A stretch of 27,015 nucleotides of DNA from Chara braunii. Taxonomy: Eukaryota > Streptophyta > Charophyceae > Charales > Characeae. The notes below the pieces were generated by a model, which saw only the letters and a list, made by a program, of their open reading frames with translations, did no database searches and was not told the DNA's origin. Numbering within the stretch: the first letter of the stretch is position 1; every line of letters begins with the position of its first letter. Shown piece by piece: positions 19,266 through 27,015 of this stretch. The translations under genes were made by a program, and so were the position numbers. The stretch is taken from NCBI GenBank assembly GCA_003427395.1, contig BFEA01000232.1, positions 1,235,254 through 1,262,268 on the forward strand, written 5' to 3'.

Positions 19266-19422
19266 TAGGATGAAGAACAGCTTAAGTATCTGATCACCCG
19301 GAACCAATCACTGAATACAAAGTCAAATAGACCGGCTACCCCGATGCGGAATCCACATGGGAACCCCTCGACAATCTCATGAAACTTGTTTCTGCCTATG
19401 ATCGTGCTAACCCTGTATCCTA
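19248..19422 (+). pseudogene. Element B chromodomain
   Basis: The same frame continues with FVVESIIG, three stops (TGA 19271-19273, TAA, TAG 19328-19330), then ITEYKVK, TGYPDAESTWEPLDNL and VSAYDRAN. This is the chromodomain fold: strand with VExIIxxR, then YxVKWxGY, then WEPxxNL and a C-terminal helix. The TAG sits at the conserved Trp of VKW. In chromoviruses this module reads histone methylation to steer insertion to heterochromatin. Confidence 0.9.
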
Positions 19423-20086
19423 GCTATATCCTACACATAACACCCATATGCCTCATTGCTCTCCACACACCCCCTATACTCATTAAAACCCCTGCCCTCG
19501 ACCACTTTTTGTCTGATCCGCTCTTGTCTTCATTTGAATCATCTCGTTCCCCAATCTGTCTTCTCCCACATCCTTTGTCTCTCTTGACCACACCTTACCT
19601 GTGGCTCATGTGCATCACCGACGATAAAGGATCTAATGGCAAGCGCACGAAGGCCAATGGTATGCTGCAGCACAATTCGAGGAGATTAAGCAGTTGGTTG
19701 ACCACCATATTGTCCTATTGGTCGACACCTGGAATCGCATACTTCTGGAGCAACACTCTTGACATGAACATCAGGATCAGTCTGCGCCTTACTCTCCGGA
19801 TTAAACTCCATCCTCACGATTGTGTACCTGACGCACCCTAGCACTAGGACCTCCATCTACTGGACTGCTACCCTACTTCTTTAAAGTTGGAGACCTCGCA
19901 AGTCTGATGAAGAGTGGTTTATCATCAATATTTTGTTTATCCATACGAGGACCTACTTCATGACCTGGTTCATGCCCCTCACCGAGACCATTTTGTAGAA
20001 CCTGCAATTCCTCCCCCCCCCCCCATTTACTTTGAGATCCTCACTTTCTTTATTTTTGCTCACAACACCCTTTTGCCCAACGTAAC

Positions 20087-20307
20087 CTTGTAGCTCATTT
20101 GTACGATAACCTTGTTCCCCCCTCAAATTACAACCTTGTAGTCCATCCGTAGCACAACCCTGTTCCCTTGCAGTTCCTAACCCTATAGTTCATTAATAGG
20201 CAAACTATGTTCCCTATCGGTTCACAACTCCGTAGCCCATCAGTACGTATACCCTGTAGGTTGTAGCTCATCAGTAGGAAAACCTTGTTTCCCCCAACCC
20301 CTGCTAC
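20087..20307. repeat. Degenerate minisatellite, about 5 units of 48 bp
   Basis: Units start with CTTGTAGCTCAT or variants and contain ACCTTGTTCCC near the middle: 20087-20134 (48), 20135-20181 (47), 20182-20229 (48), a shortened unit 20230-20260, and 20261-20307. Between units roughly a quarter to a third of the bases differ. The array lies in the 3' untranslated part of element B, between chromodomain and polypurine tract. It codes for nothing in any shared frame. Confidence 0.85.
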
Positions 20308-20420
20308 CCACATTATATTCCTCTCTCGTTTTCTTCCTGCTTCCCAGTCATTGACCCCATCCCATCCTGCACAGGATTCAAAATTATTTTCATGACTTAT
20401 GGCAACTAGGACGTTGCCTT

Positions 20421-20437
20421 CTAGAGGGAGGGGATAG
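20421..20437 (+). other. Polypurine tract of element B
   Basis: CTAGAGGGAGGGGATAG immediately precedes TGTTACGAAC. A purine-rich run directly before a TG start is the normal plus-strand primer site of an LTR retroelement and fixes the 3' LTR boundary. Confidence 0.75.
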
Positions 20438-20972
20438 TGTTACGAACTAGCCATAGTCGATCCCTGGTTTGCGGGTTACCACCTGCCAACTTCCTGTATT
20501 TGTTTTCGTTTTTTTGTTTTACAATTCTTTTTTTTTTTATTCTTGTTTTTCTCATTTCGGACAATTGGCGCCATTTGCATTCTGGCGGTAGTTTTCAAAT
20601 TCCTTTTTGAGGGATTTTTGGATTTCAGACACTTGGCGTCATCCGACATTCTGGTGCTCACTCTCAGACTTTCAATTTTCAATTCTCGCCCATTTTCGCT
20701 TTCGCCCTCAGGATCATACATGAGTCTGGTACTTATGTATGGACTTAAGCCCAATAGGGGCATCAAGTTTTCAGCCTCAGTGCTTATGTTCAGTGCGACT
20801 TTGCTTCGATATTGTGTTCGGGAATTCAAGACTGTGACTTTGCGACTTTTGCCACTTTGTGTCTACGTCTGGCAATTCGTATCGAGTCGGAATCGAGTTG
20901 AGTGAGCGTGTGTGTGCGCTCTCACTCTCCCTCTCTCTCCCAGACTCGCTGCTCTACCTTTGCCTTGTCACA
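20438..20972 (+). repeat. 3' LTR of element B (right end uncertain)
   Basis: The LTR starts TGTTACGAAC after the polypurine tract. Its right end is unclear: a CA at about 20970-20972 (TTGTCACA) lies just before element C coding begins, but a CA at 20562-20563 followed by TTGGCGCC, a known primer-binding-site wording, is an alternative. Inside are T-rich runs and two imperfect 30-bp copies of a motif containing TTGGCG and ATTCTGG (20559-20588 and 20627-20656). No 5' copy is in the window to compare. Confidence 0.5.
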
Positions 20973-21020
20973 GACAAATTGAATAGACAATGCACGAATG
21001 ACTAAAATTTGTTGAAAGTT

Positions 21021-21266
21021 TCAGTCTTGTTGCCTTATTCCTCTCACTGTTTTTCTCTTGGTTCTCTGAAATTGTTCCTCTGTTGGATGATCGGTCTCCT
21101 CTTGGCCATAGTAGAAATGAAATGCGGATTCTTTAAGATAAACTTCCGGAGTCTGGACTCTAATACCATGTCGTACACTTTTGATCGATATATCTCCGAA
21201 ATCTCGTAAGACCTTAACCTCTACCTCTCCTATAATTATATAAGGGTCAAGCCATCTAGGCTCCAA
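21021..21266 (-). pseudogene. Element C integrase C-terminal region
   Basis: An 81-residue frame starts EPRWLDPYIIIGEVEVKVLR, resembling the GPY/F module (W-x-GPY-x-I) with Asp in place of Gly. It continues with GIRVQTPEVYLKESAFHFYY and a charged tail. It lies 360 bases from the catalytic core, with the intervening 21267-21630 stop-rich and without recognised motifs. Confidence 0.6.
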
Positions 21267-21630
21267 AAATTTAGTCCATTATGTCTCAAGAAAATTGTTA
21301 AAGAGGATAACAATATCACTGATCTTTTGTTTCTCTTTCCTTATATATCTCTTCTTATTCCACCTCTTTTGATTTGACAATATGCTAGTAGTCATCCTTT
21401 CTAATGCATCTCGTATTTGCTTCATCCTTATCTCTAGAAGATCTGAGACTCAAAATTTTTTTTTTCTCTTCATATGACCTGATTTTTAAAACATTTTCAA
21501 CAGGCGGTGTAGCATATCGTCCATATCATAGAGTGATAGGTGCAGACCCTTTAGATCTCTTGGCATTAATGTTGTCGGTATAAACAACGATTCTTAACAT
21601 CTTTGGCCATTAATTAATATTTTATTCACA

Positions 21631-22011
21631 TCATTTAGCTAGAGAATCCTTTAAAGTCTTATGACCTCTTTCAACCGGTGCGTTAGCCTGAGGATGGTAT
21701 ATTGTAACAAAACGGATCCCGACTTCCAATCTAAAAGGAGTCCCGCTTACCATCTCATTCCTGGACTTTGAACCCATATCTGAAACGAATTCTCGGATGA
21801 AAGGATACCTAAGATATTTTTCTTTTATCCAATCAACAACTTGATCTACCGTTTTTCCTTTCAGAGTCCTCGTCTCCATGTATCCGGAGAGGTTATCCCT
21901 TATATTCAAAATATATCGCATCCCTCCCCTACCTAGAGGCATGGTGGTGAGATCTAAATGGACTGGACTTCCATACTCTACGAGGATGATAGGGAATAGT
22001 GACTCAAACAT
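21631..22011 (-). pseudogene. Element C integrase catalytic core with intact D,D(35)E
   Basis: A 126-residue open frame holds the full triad: Asp 20 in VHLDLTTM, Asp 78 in REFVSDMGSKSRNE and Glu 114 in YHPQANAPVERGHKTLKDSL, with exactly 35 residues between the second Asp and Glu. The fold landmarks HPQxNxxVERxH are typical of Ty3/gypsy. It is the best preserved enzyme piece in the window, but the neighbouring domains are in other frames, so the copy as a whole is dead. Confidence 0.92.
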
Positions 22012-22029
22012 CCTTAAGGTTGACCTCTT

Positions 22030-22329
22030 CTAACAATGGATACGGGAGTTACAGAATCCATAGGGCATGCCTCTCACAGTGGGAAAAAAATAGAGTTTGA
22101 TAATTTTGTTATAGGTCGCCTCAGTTGCTCTATAGCCTCTTGCAACTCCTTCTTGCGGGCCAACAATTAAGTTTAATTGTTTTTCCTTACCATAGATGAC
22201 TATTAGTGGAGATAAACCATTCTTACCTTTCACAGTCGGTGACGTCGTTGTAGCCTGAAGTTTCTTTTTACATTCTGAAGATAGTTTTCTTGAACTTCTT
22301 CTTTTTTTCTCTTTCCATAAGTCTTTCAA
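22030..22329 (-). pseudogene. Element C integrase zinc-binding (HHCC) domain
   Basis: The end of this frame reads GYRATEATYNKIIKLYFFPT and YGFCNSRIHC. This matches the HHCC domain (H-x-G-x-x-AT..., then Y-x-W/F-P, then C-x2-C), with the first His and one Cys altered (S-R where SC is usual). The 18 bases before the catalytic-core frame contain the break between the two. Confidence 0.7.
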
Positions 22330-22701
22330 TATTTAAATATTCTCCCTTATATTCCTCATAGAGAAATGATTTTTTTTTTTTTTTCTCTTTAAGTAAAATT
22401 TATTTCTTATTCCTCTTTGTTATATGATCTTTCTCCCAGTTCGTAGGCAACAACCTCAAGAGTACATACTTTTCCATACTCATCATTTTTATTTTTTTCT
22501 TCTTATTTTCAATAATCATCTAAAAAATATAGGGATATGGGGATTTCACCCTAGCAGTCCCTCACTTTTGACCATAGACTCTTCTGATAAAAATGGGGTA
22601 TCTTATAATCTTCATTATTTTTTTTTCATTCAAAACCTCATCAACGTAATCAAATTCCTCAATAGTACCTTCATCGTTTTCAGACCTCCACTCGGTTCTA
22701 C

Positions 22702-23061
22702 TTAACCTATCTTTTTAATTTTTATCGGTTGGAATCTTTTTAAAATCCAAAGGTCAGATAAAGGCGACCCACCGACTTCTGTTAAGTCCACGTGTTGATG
22801 TTTCTTTATAGACCCAATTACTACAGACTCTAGTAGAGAGACGTCTATTATGAGAATGAACCTTCTGCCTAACAGATAGTGTTTGAAACATTTTAGACAA
22901 TGGATGATAGTCGACAACTCTTTTCTAAATTGGGTGTAGCCTCTCTTAGTAAAATTAAGAGTCTTGCTCTCAAATCTTAGAAAATTTTCCTTTCCATTAT
23001 CATATTTCTCATCTGCCTCAATGATGAAGGGTCTCTCCTCTCCATCATCATAATAAGACAC
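22702..23061 (-). pseudogene. Element C RNase H
   Basis: A 119-residue frame reads ERPFIIEADEKYDN (first Asp), GYTQFRKELSTIIHCLKCFK then HYLLGRRF (Glu in FRKEL), and LIIDVSLLESV (second Asp). This is the arrangement of Ty3/gypsy RNase H. It ends among stops toward the integrase. The region 22330-22701 between them is A/T-rich, with no recognised motif. Confidence 0.8.
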
Positions 23062-23187
23062 TCTTAGAACAATATCTTATCTTATAGTTTATCTTGTAGT
23101 TCTCTTGCCGCTATTTTTCTGTTCTTTGTCTATTATAACCTTGCTCTTTGTTTTATTAGTACAAGGGTAGTAAAACAAGGAATAAAA

Positions 23188-24060
23188 ATGTTCCAGAATC
23201 CACACACTCCCAAAAAAGTTTTGACATTTGTTATTCGTCTGAGCAGCATAGGCCAGTTCATGATCTTCTCAATTTCCTTGGGGTCTGGAATTATACCATC
23301 GGAGACACATCTAAATCTCGAAATGGTTACTTCTAATTGGAAAAAAAAAAAATTGGACCACGGAAGCCAAGTTGTATTTTTTTAAGTATTTTCAGAACTA
23401 GCTTCATATTTTTTGCTTGCTCCTATAAAAATTTATGATTCCATCAAAGATCAGAGTCTCATATTCTATTATACGTTTCTTTACATGTTTATCATCAATG
23501 TAGGGATAAGTTACTCTAGGTGAAATAACATGGATCATATCATTTTGCACCACAACCCCTTCATTATCATAATCAGAGTATAAATCAATCAGGAAACAAT
23601 GCATCGACCAACAAAAAATTCAGAGAGGAAATCATTATTGGGAAGAATTTCAGCATCACGTATTATTACTAAATTAAATTTATGCTGGTTTTAGATCCCC
23701 TTCAAGACACCTCTTGATTTTCAACAGCAAAACAATTGCTTAGCATATATACCATTTGCAGGTTCAACAACGTTAGAAGCAATCTCTTTATCCAAATACT
23801 TAACCACTTCTGCTTATTTATCTACTGAAGACTTAGTCTATTATTCCAGGGAATATGATTAATTATCCAGATTTTTTATATTTTAATGATGTCTATTATT
23901 CCAGGGAATATGATTAATCATCCATATTTTTTATATTTTAATGATGTCCACATTCAATTTTTATCTCTCTTCGTCATTAAAAGAAAAGACATAAGAGAAT
24001 TTTTGACACATTTTGAAGATGACCTCGTGTTCTTAGAGTCAAATAAGCGGCTTTGTACCT
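23188..24060 (-). pseudogene. Element C reverse transcriptase, internally deleted
   Basis: Pieces in several frames read KYLDKEIASNVVEPANGIYA, then VIIRDAEILPN, DLYSDYDNEG, HVISPRVTYPYIDD with the catalytic motif YIDD at 23491-23502, then later DPKEIEKIMNWPM and VKTFLGVCGFWNIFIP from the thumb. DLYSDYD is normally followed by about 60-70 residues including an LP-x-G-x-x-N-A block before the YIDD strand. Here only about 20 separate them, so the palm centre is deleted. A 55-bp tandem duplication lies upstream. Confidence 0.75.
23836..23946. repeat. 55-bp tandem duplication in element C
   Basis: The unit at 23836-23890 (GTCTATTATTCCAGGGAATA...) is repeated at 23891-23945 with about three differences. 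The unit is not a multiple of three, so it shifts the frame of the surrounding pol remnant. Confidence 0.95.
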
Positions 24061-24238
24061 ACAATTGTTGTGGTAAATCTTTTTGTGGGGATCATATTCC
24101 CTACAGTTGTTGATTCTCTTAATGCTCTGACAAATCTCCTCTATTTTTTGAACACTTCATTATAAGCATTTTTAATTAGGACTCCCACCAATTTCTCTTT
24201 CACGAACTTCAACTTGTATTTCCTCTTCCATCTAATGA

Positions 24239-25115
24239 CTATGTTTCTAAGACAGGACTAGTTTTAAACAACTTTAACTCAATCTTCCTAATTTTTGCAG
24301 ATTTTATAGCCTTGTTAAAGACATTACTTTGTCCATCATCACCTCTGAATCGATCAAGTGCCTTTACCATTTTGAAGATTTGGTCAATTCCAAATGAAAT
24401 CTCTTCCTTAACTTTGTGTTGCCCTTTTTCTTTCAACTCTTTGATTTTATTAGTTAGCTCCTCCTTTTTTATGAAACTCACAGACCGCTGATGAGTAGGG
24501 TGTCCACTAATATAAGTCATAAGGACTAAGTCTGCCAAAAATCCGGATCTTGGAGAGAAATCCAAAAAGGTTCATTATGGTCACAAAACTGAAGGGTTTC
24601 TAGTCGATGTAAAATCAGGGTTCTTGGAAAGCAATCATGATTTAAGTGCGGGATAACAAATCTCAGCAACTTCAGATAAATGGAACCAACCCTGATAGGT
24701 AAGTCATCAATGAAGCCTCCTATGAAGAAATACCAAACAATATTACTCAATTTAAGTTTTTTTTTTTTTCTGTCAACTCTTAGACCACAAACTTTCATAG
24801 CCCTTTGATAAATAAGAACCATTTCATCTCCGAAACGGTCCGGGCTCTAATTTTTACATAATTAATATAGGTAATTAAATATTTATAACCCATAGTTGCA
24901 AACCTCAGTTTACAACTAGGAAGTATTCTTGACACTTTAGCAGAGAAAAGTTCAAACCTAATACAATTAACTTCAATTTTTTTTTTCCCAACCAGTTTCT
25001 TGAGTTTTTCCTTCAACTTTGACGCTAAGGCCAAAACCACCTTCAATGAGAATGTTATCTCAACCTCTTCTAGTATTTCAGTAACAACGCCCCCTGTGAC
25101 AATTACTTCTTTCAA
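24239..25115 (-). pseudogene. Element C gag-pol linker / protease-side region
   Basis: Three overlapping minus frames give protein-like sequence: VNCIRFELFSAKVSRILPSC and LRFATMGYKYLITYINYVKI (25000-24850), a block with VDRKKKKLKLSNIVWYF, and GQHKVKEEISFGIDQIFKMV (24420-24360). The position between gag and RT says protease and pre-RT, and a FLGNPDF-like wording near 24630-24600 in an alternative frame would fit the protease G-x-P/N loop. I cannot place an active-site Asp with confidence. Confidence 0.4.
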
Positions 25116-25559
25116 TCAAGTTTTAAAAATATATATATATTTTTTCCTCGAATCATTTTTATGAGACACTACAATTCGGTCGTTCTCATATAAAATTTCA
25201 TTTACAGTCCTTTCAGGTTTCTCTCTCTTATTTTATTCTATTATCTGGCATCATGTAGCTTGAAAGTTTATTACCTTACAAACTACATTCCCTAGATCCT
25301 TAAGGATTTTTTAAGGTAAGTCTCCCTTAAACGTCATCATGTTAATTGAGAAGGTGGTCCTCATAGAATGTTTTGCCATCCTAAGAAAATCTTCAAATAA
25401 AGGTTCTTCTTCTAGCAGGTTAACATTTAAAAAAGCTTCATTTGAAAAAATTATTTTTTTAACACGACAATTTGCCCCAAAAGATCCGTTACATATGAAA
25501 CAACATCAAGTTTCAACATGAGTTCAACAGGTTATTCATCAATAAGAAAATGAACATTA

Positions 25560-25788
25560 ATTATGTTTCTTTTCTTTTTCATTTTCTTATTTTCCTCATG
25601 CGTGAGGGCAAGCACGCCCATCCCTGCAGGATGTTTTGGGTCTAATTTGTTCCAAGATCTATCAGAAACATGGTTCACAATATCGTTCTATGATGTTCTA
25701 TTTTTCATATCTTCTTCCAATAATTTACAATACGTAGTAGTATGACGCTCTCCTTCAGAATTATAGTAAGTGAAACCTGTGTCGCATG
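25560..25788 (-). pseudogene. Element C gag end with degraded zinc knuckle
   Basis: Minus strand from 25788: FTYYNSEGERHTTTYCKLLE then EDMKNR, where a CCHC knuckle would read C-x2-C-x4-H-x4-C. The two first Cys are Phe/Tyr and there is a two-residue excess before His. It continues past a stop as VSDRSWNKLDPKHPAGMGVL and ALTHEE. The frame runs straight into MITE-2 at 25789. The stretch 25116-25559 beyond is stop-rich, with no clear motif. Confidence 0.5.
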
Positions 25789-26237
25789 CATCGTGTTTGG
25801 GTTCGGTGACCGATCTCGAACATGACCGAACGCGAACGAGCGTTAAAACCCTCCAAACACGAACATAAAAAAGAAAAAAATTCTCAAAAAAATCCGAAAA
25901 AATACATGTTATGTAAAATAATAATACAAACAACTTTTGCCTGGGACGTATACCCAAATTCGTAACCAAACTCAGTTAAAAATAAAAAAACAATTATAAT
26001 TTTTTTTTGATATGCTCGGCCGAACACGTTCGGAAGGCGTTCGACCAAACACGTTCGGCAGGCGTTCGACCGAACACCCGACCATGTTCGAACCTTCGTA
26101 AAAGCTCCAGACATGTTCGGTGTGGTACACAAAGCAAAATTTCTTTTGGGTCGATCTTCATATTTACCTTTCCCTTTGTTACTCTCACTACCTGCATCGC
26201 ACGCCGTTCGCGTTCGCCGGCGAACGCCAACACGTTC
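25789..26237. mobile_element. MITE-2: second copy of the GTTCG-rich hAT-like element
   Basis: In inverse orientation to MITE-1, this copy begins CATCGTGTTTGGG at 25789. Its A/T-rich core (about 25864-26010) aligns base for base over roughly 100 bases with the MITE-1 core near 11300-11410, sharing blocks such as TTTTTATTTTTAACT, TTATTTTACATAACAT and TACGAATTTG. Its GTTCG arm is expanded, with two 25-bp units at 26020-26069 and about 150 extra bases. Its far end stops at CGTTC (26233-26237), six bases short of the terminus seen in MITE-1, because the element D LTR sits there. It interrupts element C gag. Confidence 0.75.
26020..26069. repeat. Two 25-bp units of CGAACACGTTCGG...GCGTTCGA
   Basis: Units at 26020-26044 and 26045-26069 differ at two positions, and a third begins at 26070. 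Each holds a CGAAC-AC-GTTCG palindrome or its one-base variant. Tandem subterminal motifs of this kind are where hAT transposases bind. Confidence 0.9.
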
Positions 26238-26553
26238 TGTAGCGGACCTCTGGTTGGCCTGTGAGACCAACCCCTTGGCCTGTTCTTACAGGCCTGTGTT
26301 CTATTCGGGGGCAGTCCAGTCCAGTCCAGGCCGGTACCTCTGTCGGTACCAGCCAGTCCAGTCCAGTCCAGTCTCTCCGCCGGGGTATACCCCAGCAGTT
26401 GTCTGTTTCGTCATTATTCTTCACTTGCATATTTTGGAGTACGTGCATTGGAGTCTTGCGTGGGGAGCTGCGTTGTGCCATCTCGCTCCCCCCTTCTTCC
26501 TCCATCTCCATCTCTACCACTAGCGGAGCACCACACATGGTGGGTCCGCTACA
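26238..26553 (+). repeat. LTR of element D (316 bp)
   Basis: The ends are TGTAGCGGACC (26238-26248) and GGTCCGCTACA (26543-26553), a perfect 11-bp inverted pair with TG...CA termini. It is followed two bases later by a primer binding site. Inside are CCAGT pentamer runs (26312-26328, 26353-26372) flanking two GGTACC sites, and a strong 3' hairpin TAGCGGA/TCCGCTA with inner CACCA/TGGTG (26521-26551). The base before the LTR is in MITE-2, so CGTTC (26233-26237) is the predicted 5-bp target duplication. It is either a 5' LTR of an element running off the window or a solo LTR with an adjacent internal stub. Confidence 0.8.
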
Positions 26554-26554
26554 T

Positions 26555-26566
26555 TGGTATCGGAGC
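26555..26566 (+). promoter_or_regulatory. Primer binding site of element D (initiator Met type)
   Basis: TGGTATCGGAGC differs at one base from TGGTATCAGAGC, which is complementary to the 3' end of plant initiator tRNA-Met. It lies one base after the LTR's terminal CA, the standard position for minus-strand priming. Confidence 0.8.
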
Positions 26567-26849
26567 GGGAACGGTCCCCGCTCCCACCCACCTCCCCGCA
26601 CACAGGGGAAAACAACAAATCCTGACAGCGGGATTTTTCGCTATTTTTTGGCTGTTTCTCACGGAAAACAGAGGGAAAAAGGCGCAGCATCAGGAGGGCT
26701 CCACGTGGCGAAAAAGGAAGTGACATCACGACGCGTGCGCGCAAGCGCCAAGACCAAGGCCGCCGCCGCATCACGCACACGCACGCACCACGTGCCCACG
26801 CCGACCCGCTCCCCCGCCCCGCCCCGCTCCCGAATATATTTATTTTCAA
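26567..26849. other. GC-rich leader after element D primer site
   Basis: The sequence is G/C-rich with CACGTG, CGCACACGCACGCAC and CCCCGCCCCGCCCCG runs. Long open frames on both strands here reflect composition and not proteins. It may be the untranslated leader of element D or the body of the SINE whose head lies at 26850-26945. Confidence 0.4.
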
Positions 26850-26945
26850 GATCCGGGATGGAACTGTTGCCGCCGGGGTTTGAACCCAGGTACCTGCCAG
26901 GCCATGCGCGTGTGTAAGCAGCTGCATAACACACTCGCCACAAAG
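26850..26945 (-). repeat. Probable tRNA-derived SINE head
   Basis: On the minus strand the T-arm is perfect: CTGGG TTCAAAC CCCGG (plus 26874-26890), containing the B box GGTTCAAACC (26877-26886). An A-box-like TGGCGAGTGTG lies 54 bases upstream (26929-26940), the spacing of long-variable-arm tRNAs. The acceptor stem cannot be closed, so it is not a tRNA gene. Internal Pol III promoter boxes with a degraded fold are the signature of a SINE head. A poly(A) or T-rich tail was not found. Confidence 0.5.
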
Positions 26946-26960
26946 TGTCTATGGCCTTGT

Positions 26961-26995
26961 AGCACGACACAGTCGTGTTGAAGAGGTGTCGTGCT
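26961..26995. repeat. 10-bp stem hairpin with alternative fold
   Basis: AGCACGACAC (26961-26970) and GTGTCGTGCT (26986-26995) are exact reverse complements around a 15-base loop. The left arm can alternatively pair with the loop as CACGAC-ACA-GTCGTG, so two folds compete. It sits just upstream of the SINE-like head on that strand. Confidence 0.85.
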
Positions 26996-27015
26996 GGCTA
27001 TTTACCCCTCCCCCC

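Larger units (their letters stand above)
15842..20972 (+). mobile_element. Element B: 5'-truncated chromovirus (Ty3/gypsy)
   Basis: The plus strand carries protease, RT, RNase H, integrase, chromodomain, a 3' untranslated part with a minisatellite, a polypurine tract and a 3' LTR start. No gag, 5' LTR or primer binding site is recognised upstream of the protease, so the copy is 5'-truncated or its gag is beyond recognition. It is disabled by at least three frame changes and about ten stops. The codon third positions are C-rich, unlike the A/T-rich elements A and C, so it is a different lineage. The right limit is uncertain. Confidence 0.85.
21021..25788 (-). mobile_element. Element C: decayed Ty3/gypsy element, distinct lineage
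   Basis: Read right to left on the minus strand: gag end with a degraded zinc knuckle, protease-like linker, RT, RNase H, integrase with zinc and catalytic domains, and integrase C-terminus. The sequence is strongly A/T-rich and its wording (DLYSDYD, YPYIDD, FLGVCGFW, CEESF-type blocks) differs from elements A and B, so it is a third lineage. Gag is cut by MITE-2 at 25789 and the left end abuts element B's 3' LTR. No LTR of its own was identified. Confidence 0.8.

Noticed and set aside
22360-22400. T-rich run as Pol III terminator or SINE tail
   Set aside because: It lies in A/T-rich element C sequence with no A and B boxes at suitable distance.
26261-26917. 218-residue plus-strand open frame
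   Set aside because: It crosses the element D LTR end, its primer binding site and a GC-rich leader; it has no motif and is open because of composition.
26961-27015. Helitron 3' end (hairpin near terminus)
   Set aside because: The hairpin is not followed by CTRR, and no TC start or Rep/helicase sequence is present.
1-27015. CRISPR array or bacterial defence island
   Set aside because: No regularly spaced identical repeats with unique spacers; the content is eukaryotic retroelements and organelle fragments.

Overview
The window is eukaryotic nuclear DNA from the green-plant (streptophyte) lineage. The evidence is decayed Ty3/gypsy retroelements with chromodomain-type tails, together with short fragments of plastid rps7, plastid rps12, plastid trnV-GAC and, probably, mitochondrial rps7. 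Very high repeat content and no convincing host gene suggest a large, repeat-rich genome such as a streptophyte alga, bryophyte or fern. The species cannot be fixed from the sequence. No bacterial-style operons, ribosome binding sites or CRISPR arrays are present.

Layout. 1-8500: low-information intergenic sequence with two unrecognised minus-strand reading frames (514-1170, broken by one TAG; 1353-1604), a TATA-like promoter patch near 4240, a (AG)33 microsatellite and several duplications. 9003-15361, minus strand: element A, a broken Ty3/gypsy element (gag, CCHC knuckle, protease, RT, RNase H, integrase, chromodomain-like tail). It is interrupted by a 308-bp hAT-like non-autonomous transposon (MITE-1, 11188-11495) and by a mosaic of organelle DNA (13756-14199). 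About 15842-20972, plus strand: element B, a 5'-truncated chromovirus with protease, RT, RNase H, integrase, chromodomain, a 48-bp minisatellite in its 3' untranslated part, a polypurine tract and a 3' LTR. 21021-25788, minus strand: element C, a third Ty3/gypsy element from another lineage. Its gag is interrupted by a second copy of the MITE family (MITE-2, 25789-26237), which is in turn interrupted by the 316-bp LTR of element D (26238-26553), followed by an initiator-Met-type primer binding site. 26850-26945: a probable tRNA-derived SINE head on the minus strand.

How it fits together. Nothing here looks like a cooperating set of genes. It is a stratified pile of mobile DNA: old gypsy elements, later hit by hAT-like MITEs and organelle DNA, and later again by an LTR element. 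Many in-frame stops in elements A and B sit where tryptophan or arginine is expected, which fits decay by cytosine deamination. The two observations most worth following are the organelle mosaic (probable mitochondrial rps7 fused to plastid rps7, rps12 and trnV) and the GTTCG-rich MITE family, two copies of which lie in opposite orientation inside two different gypsy elements.
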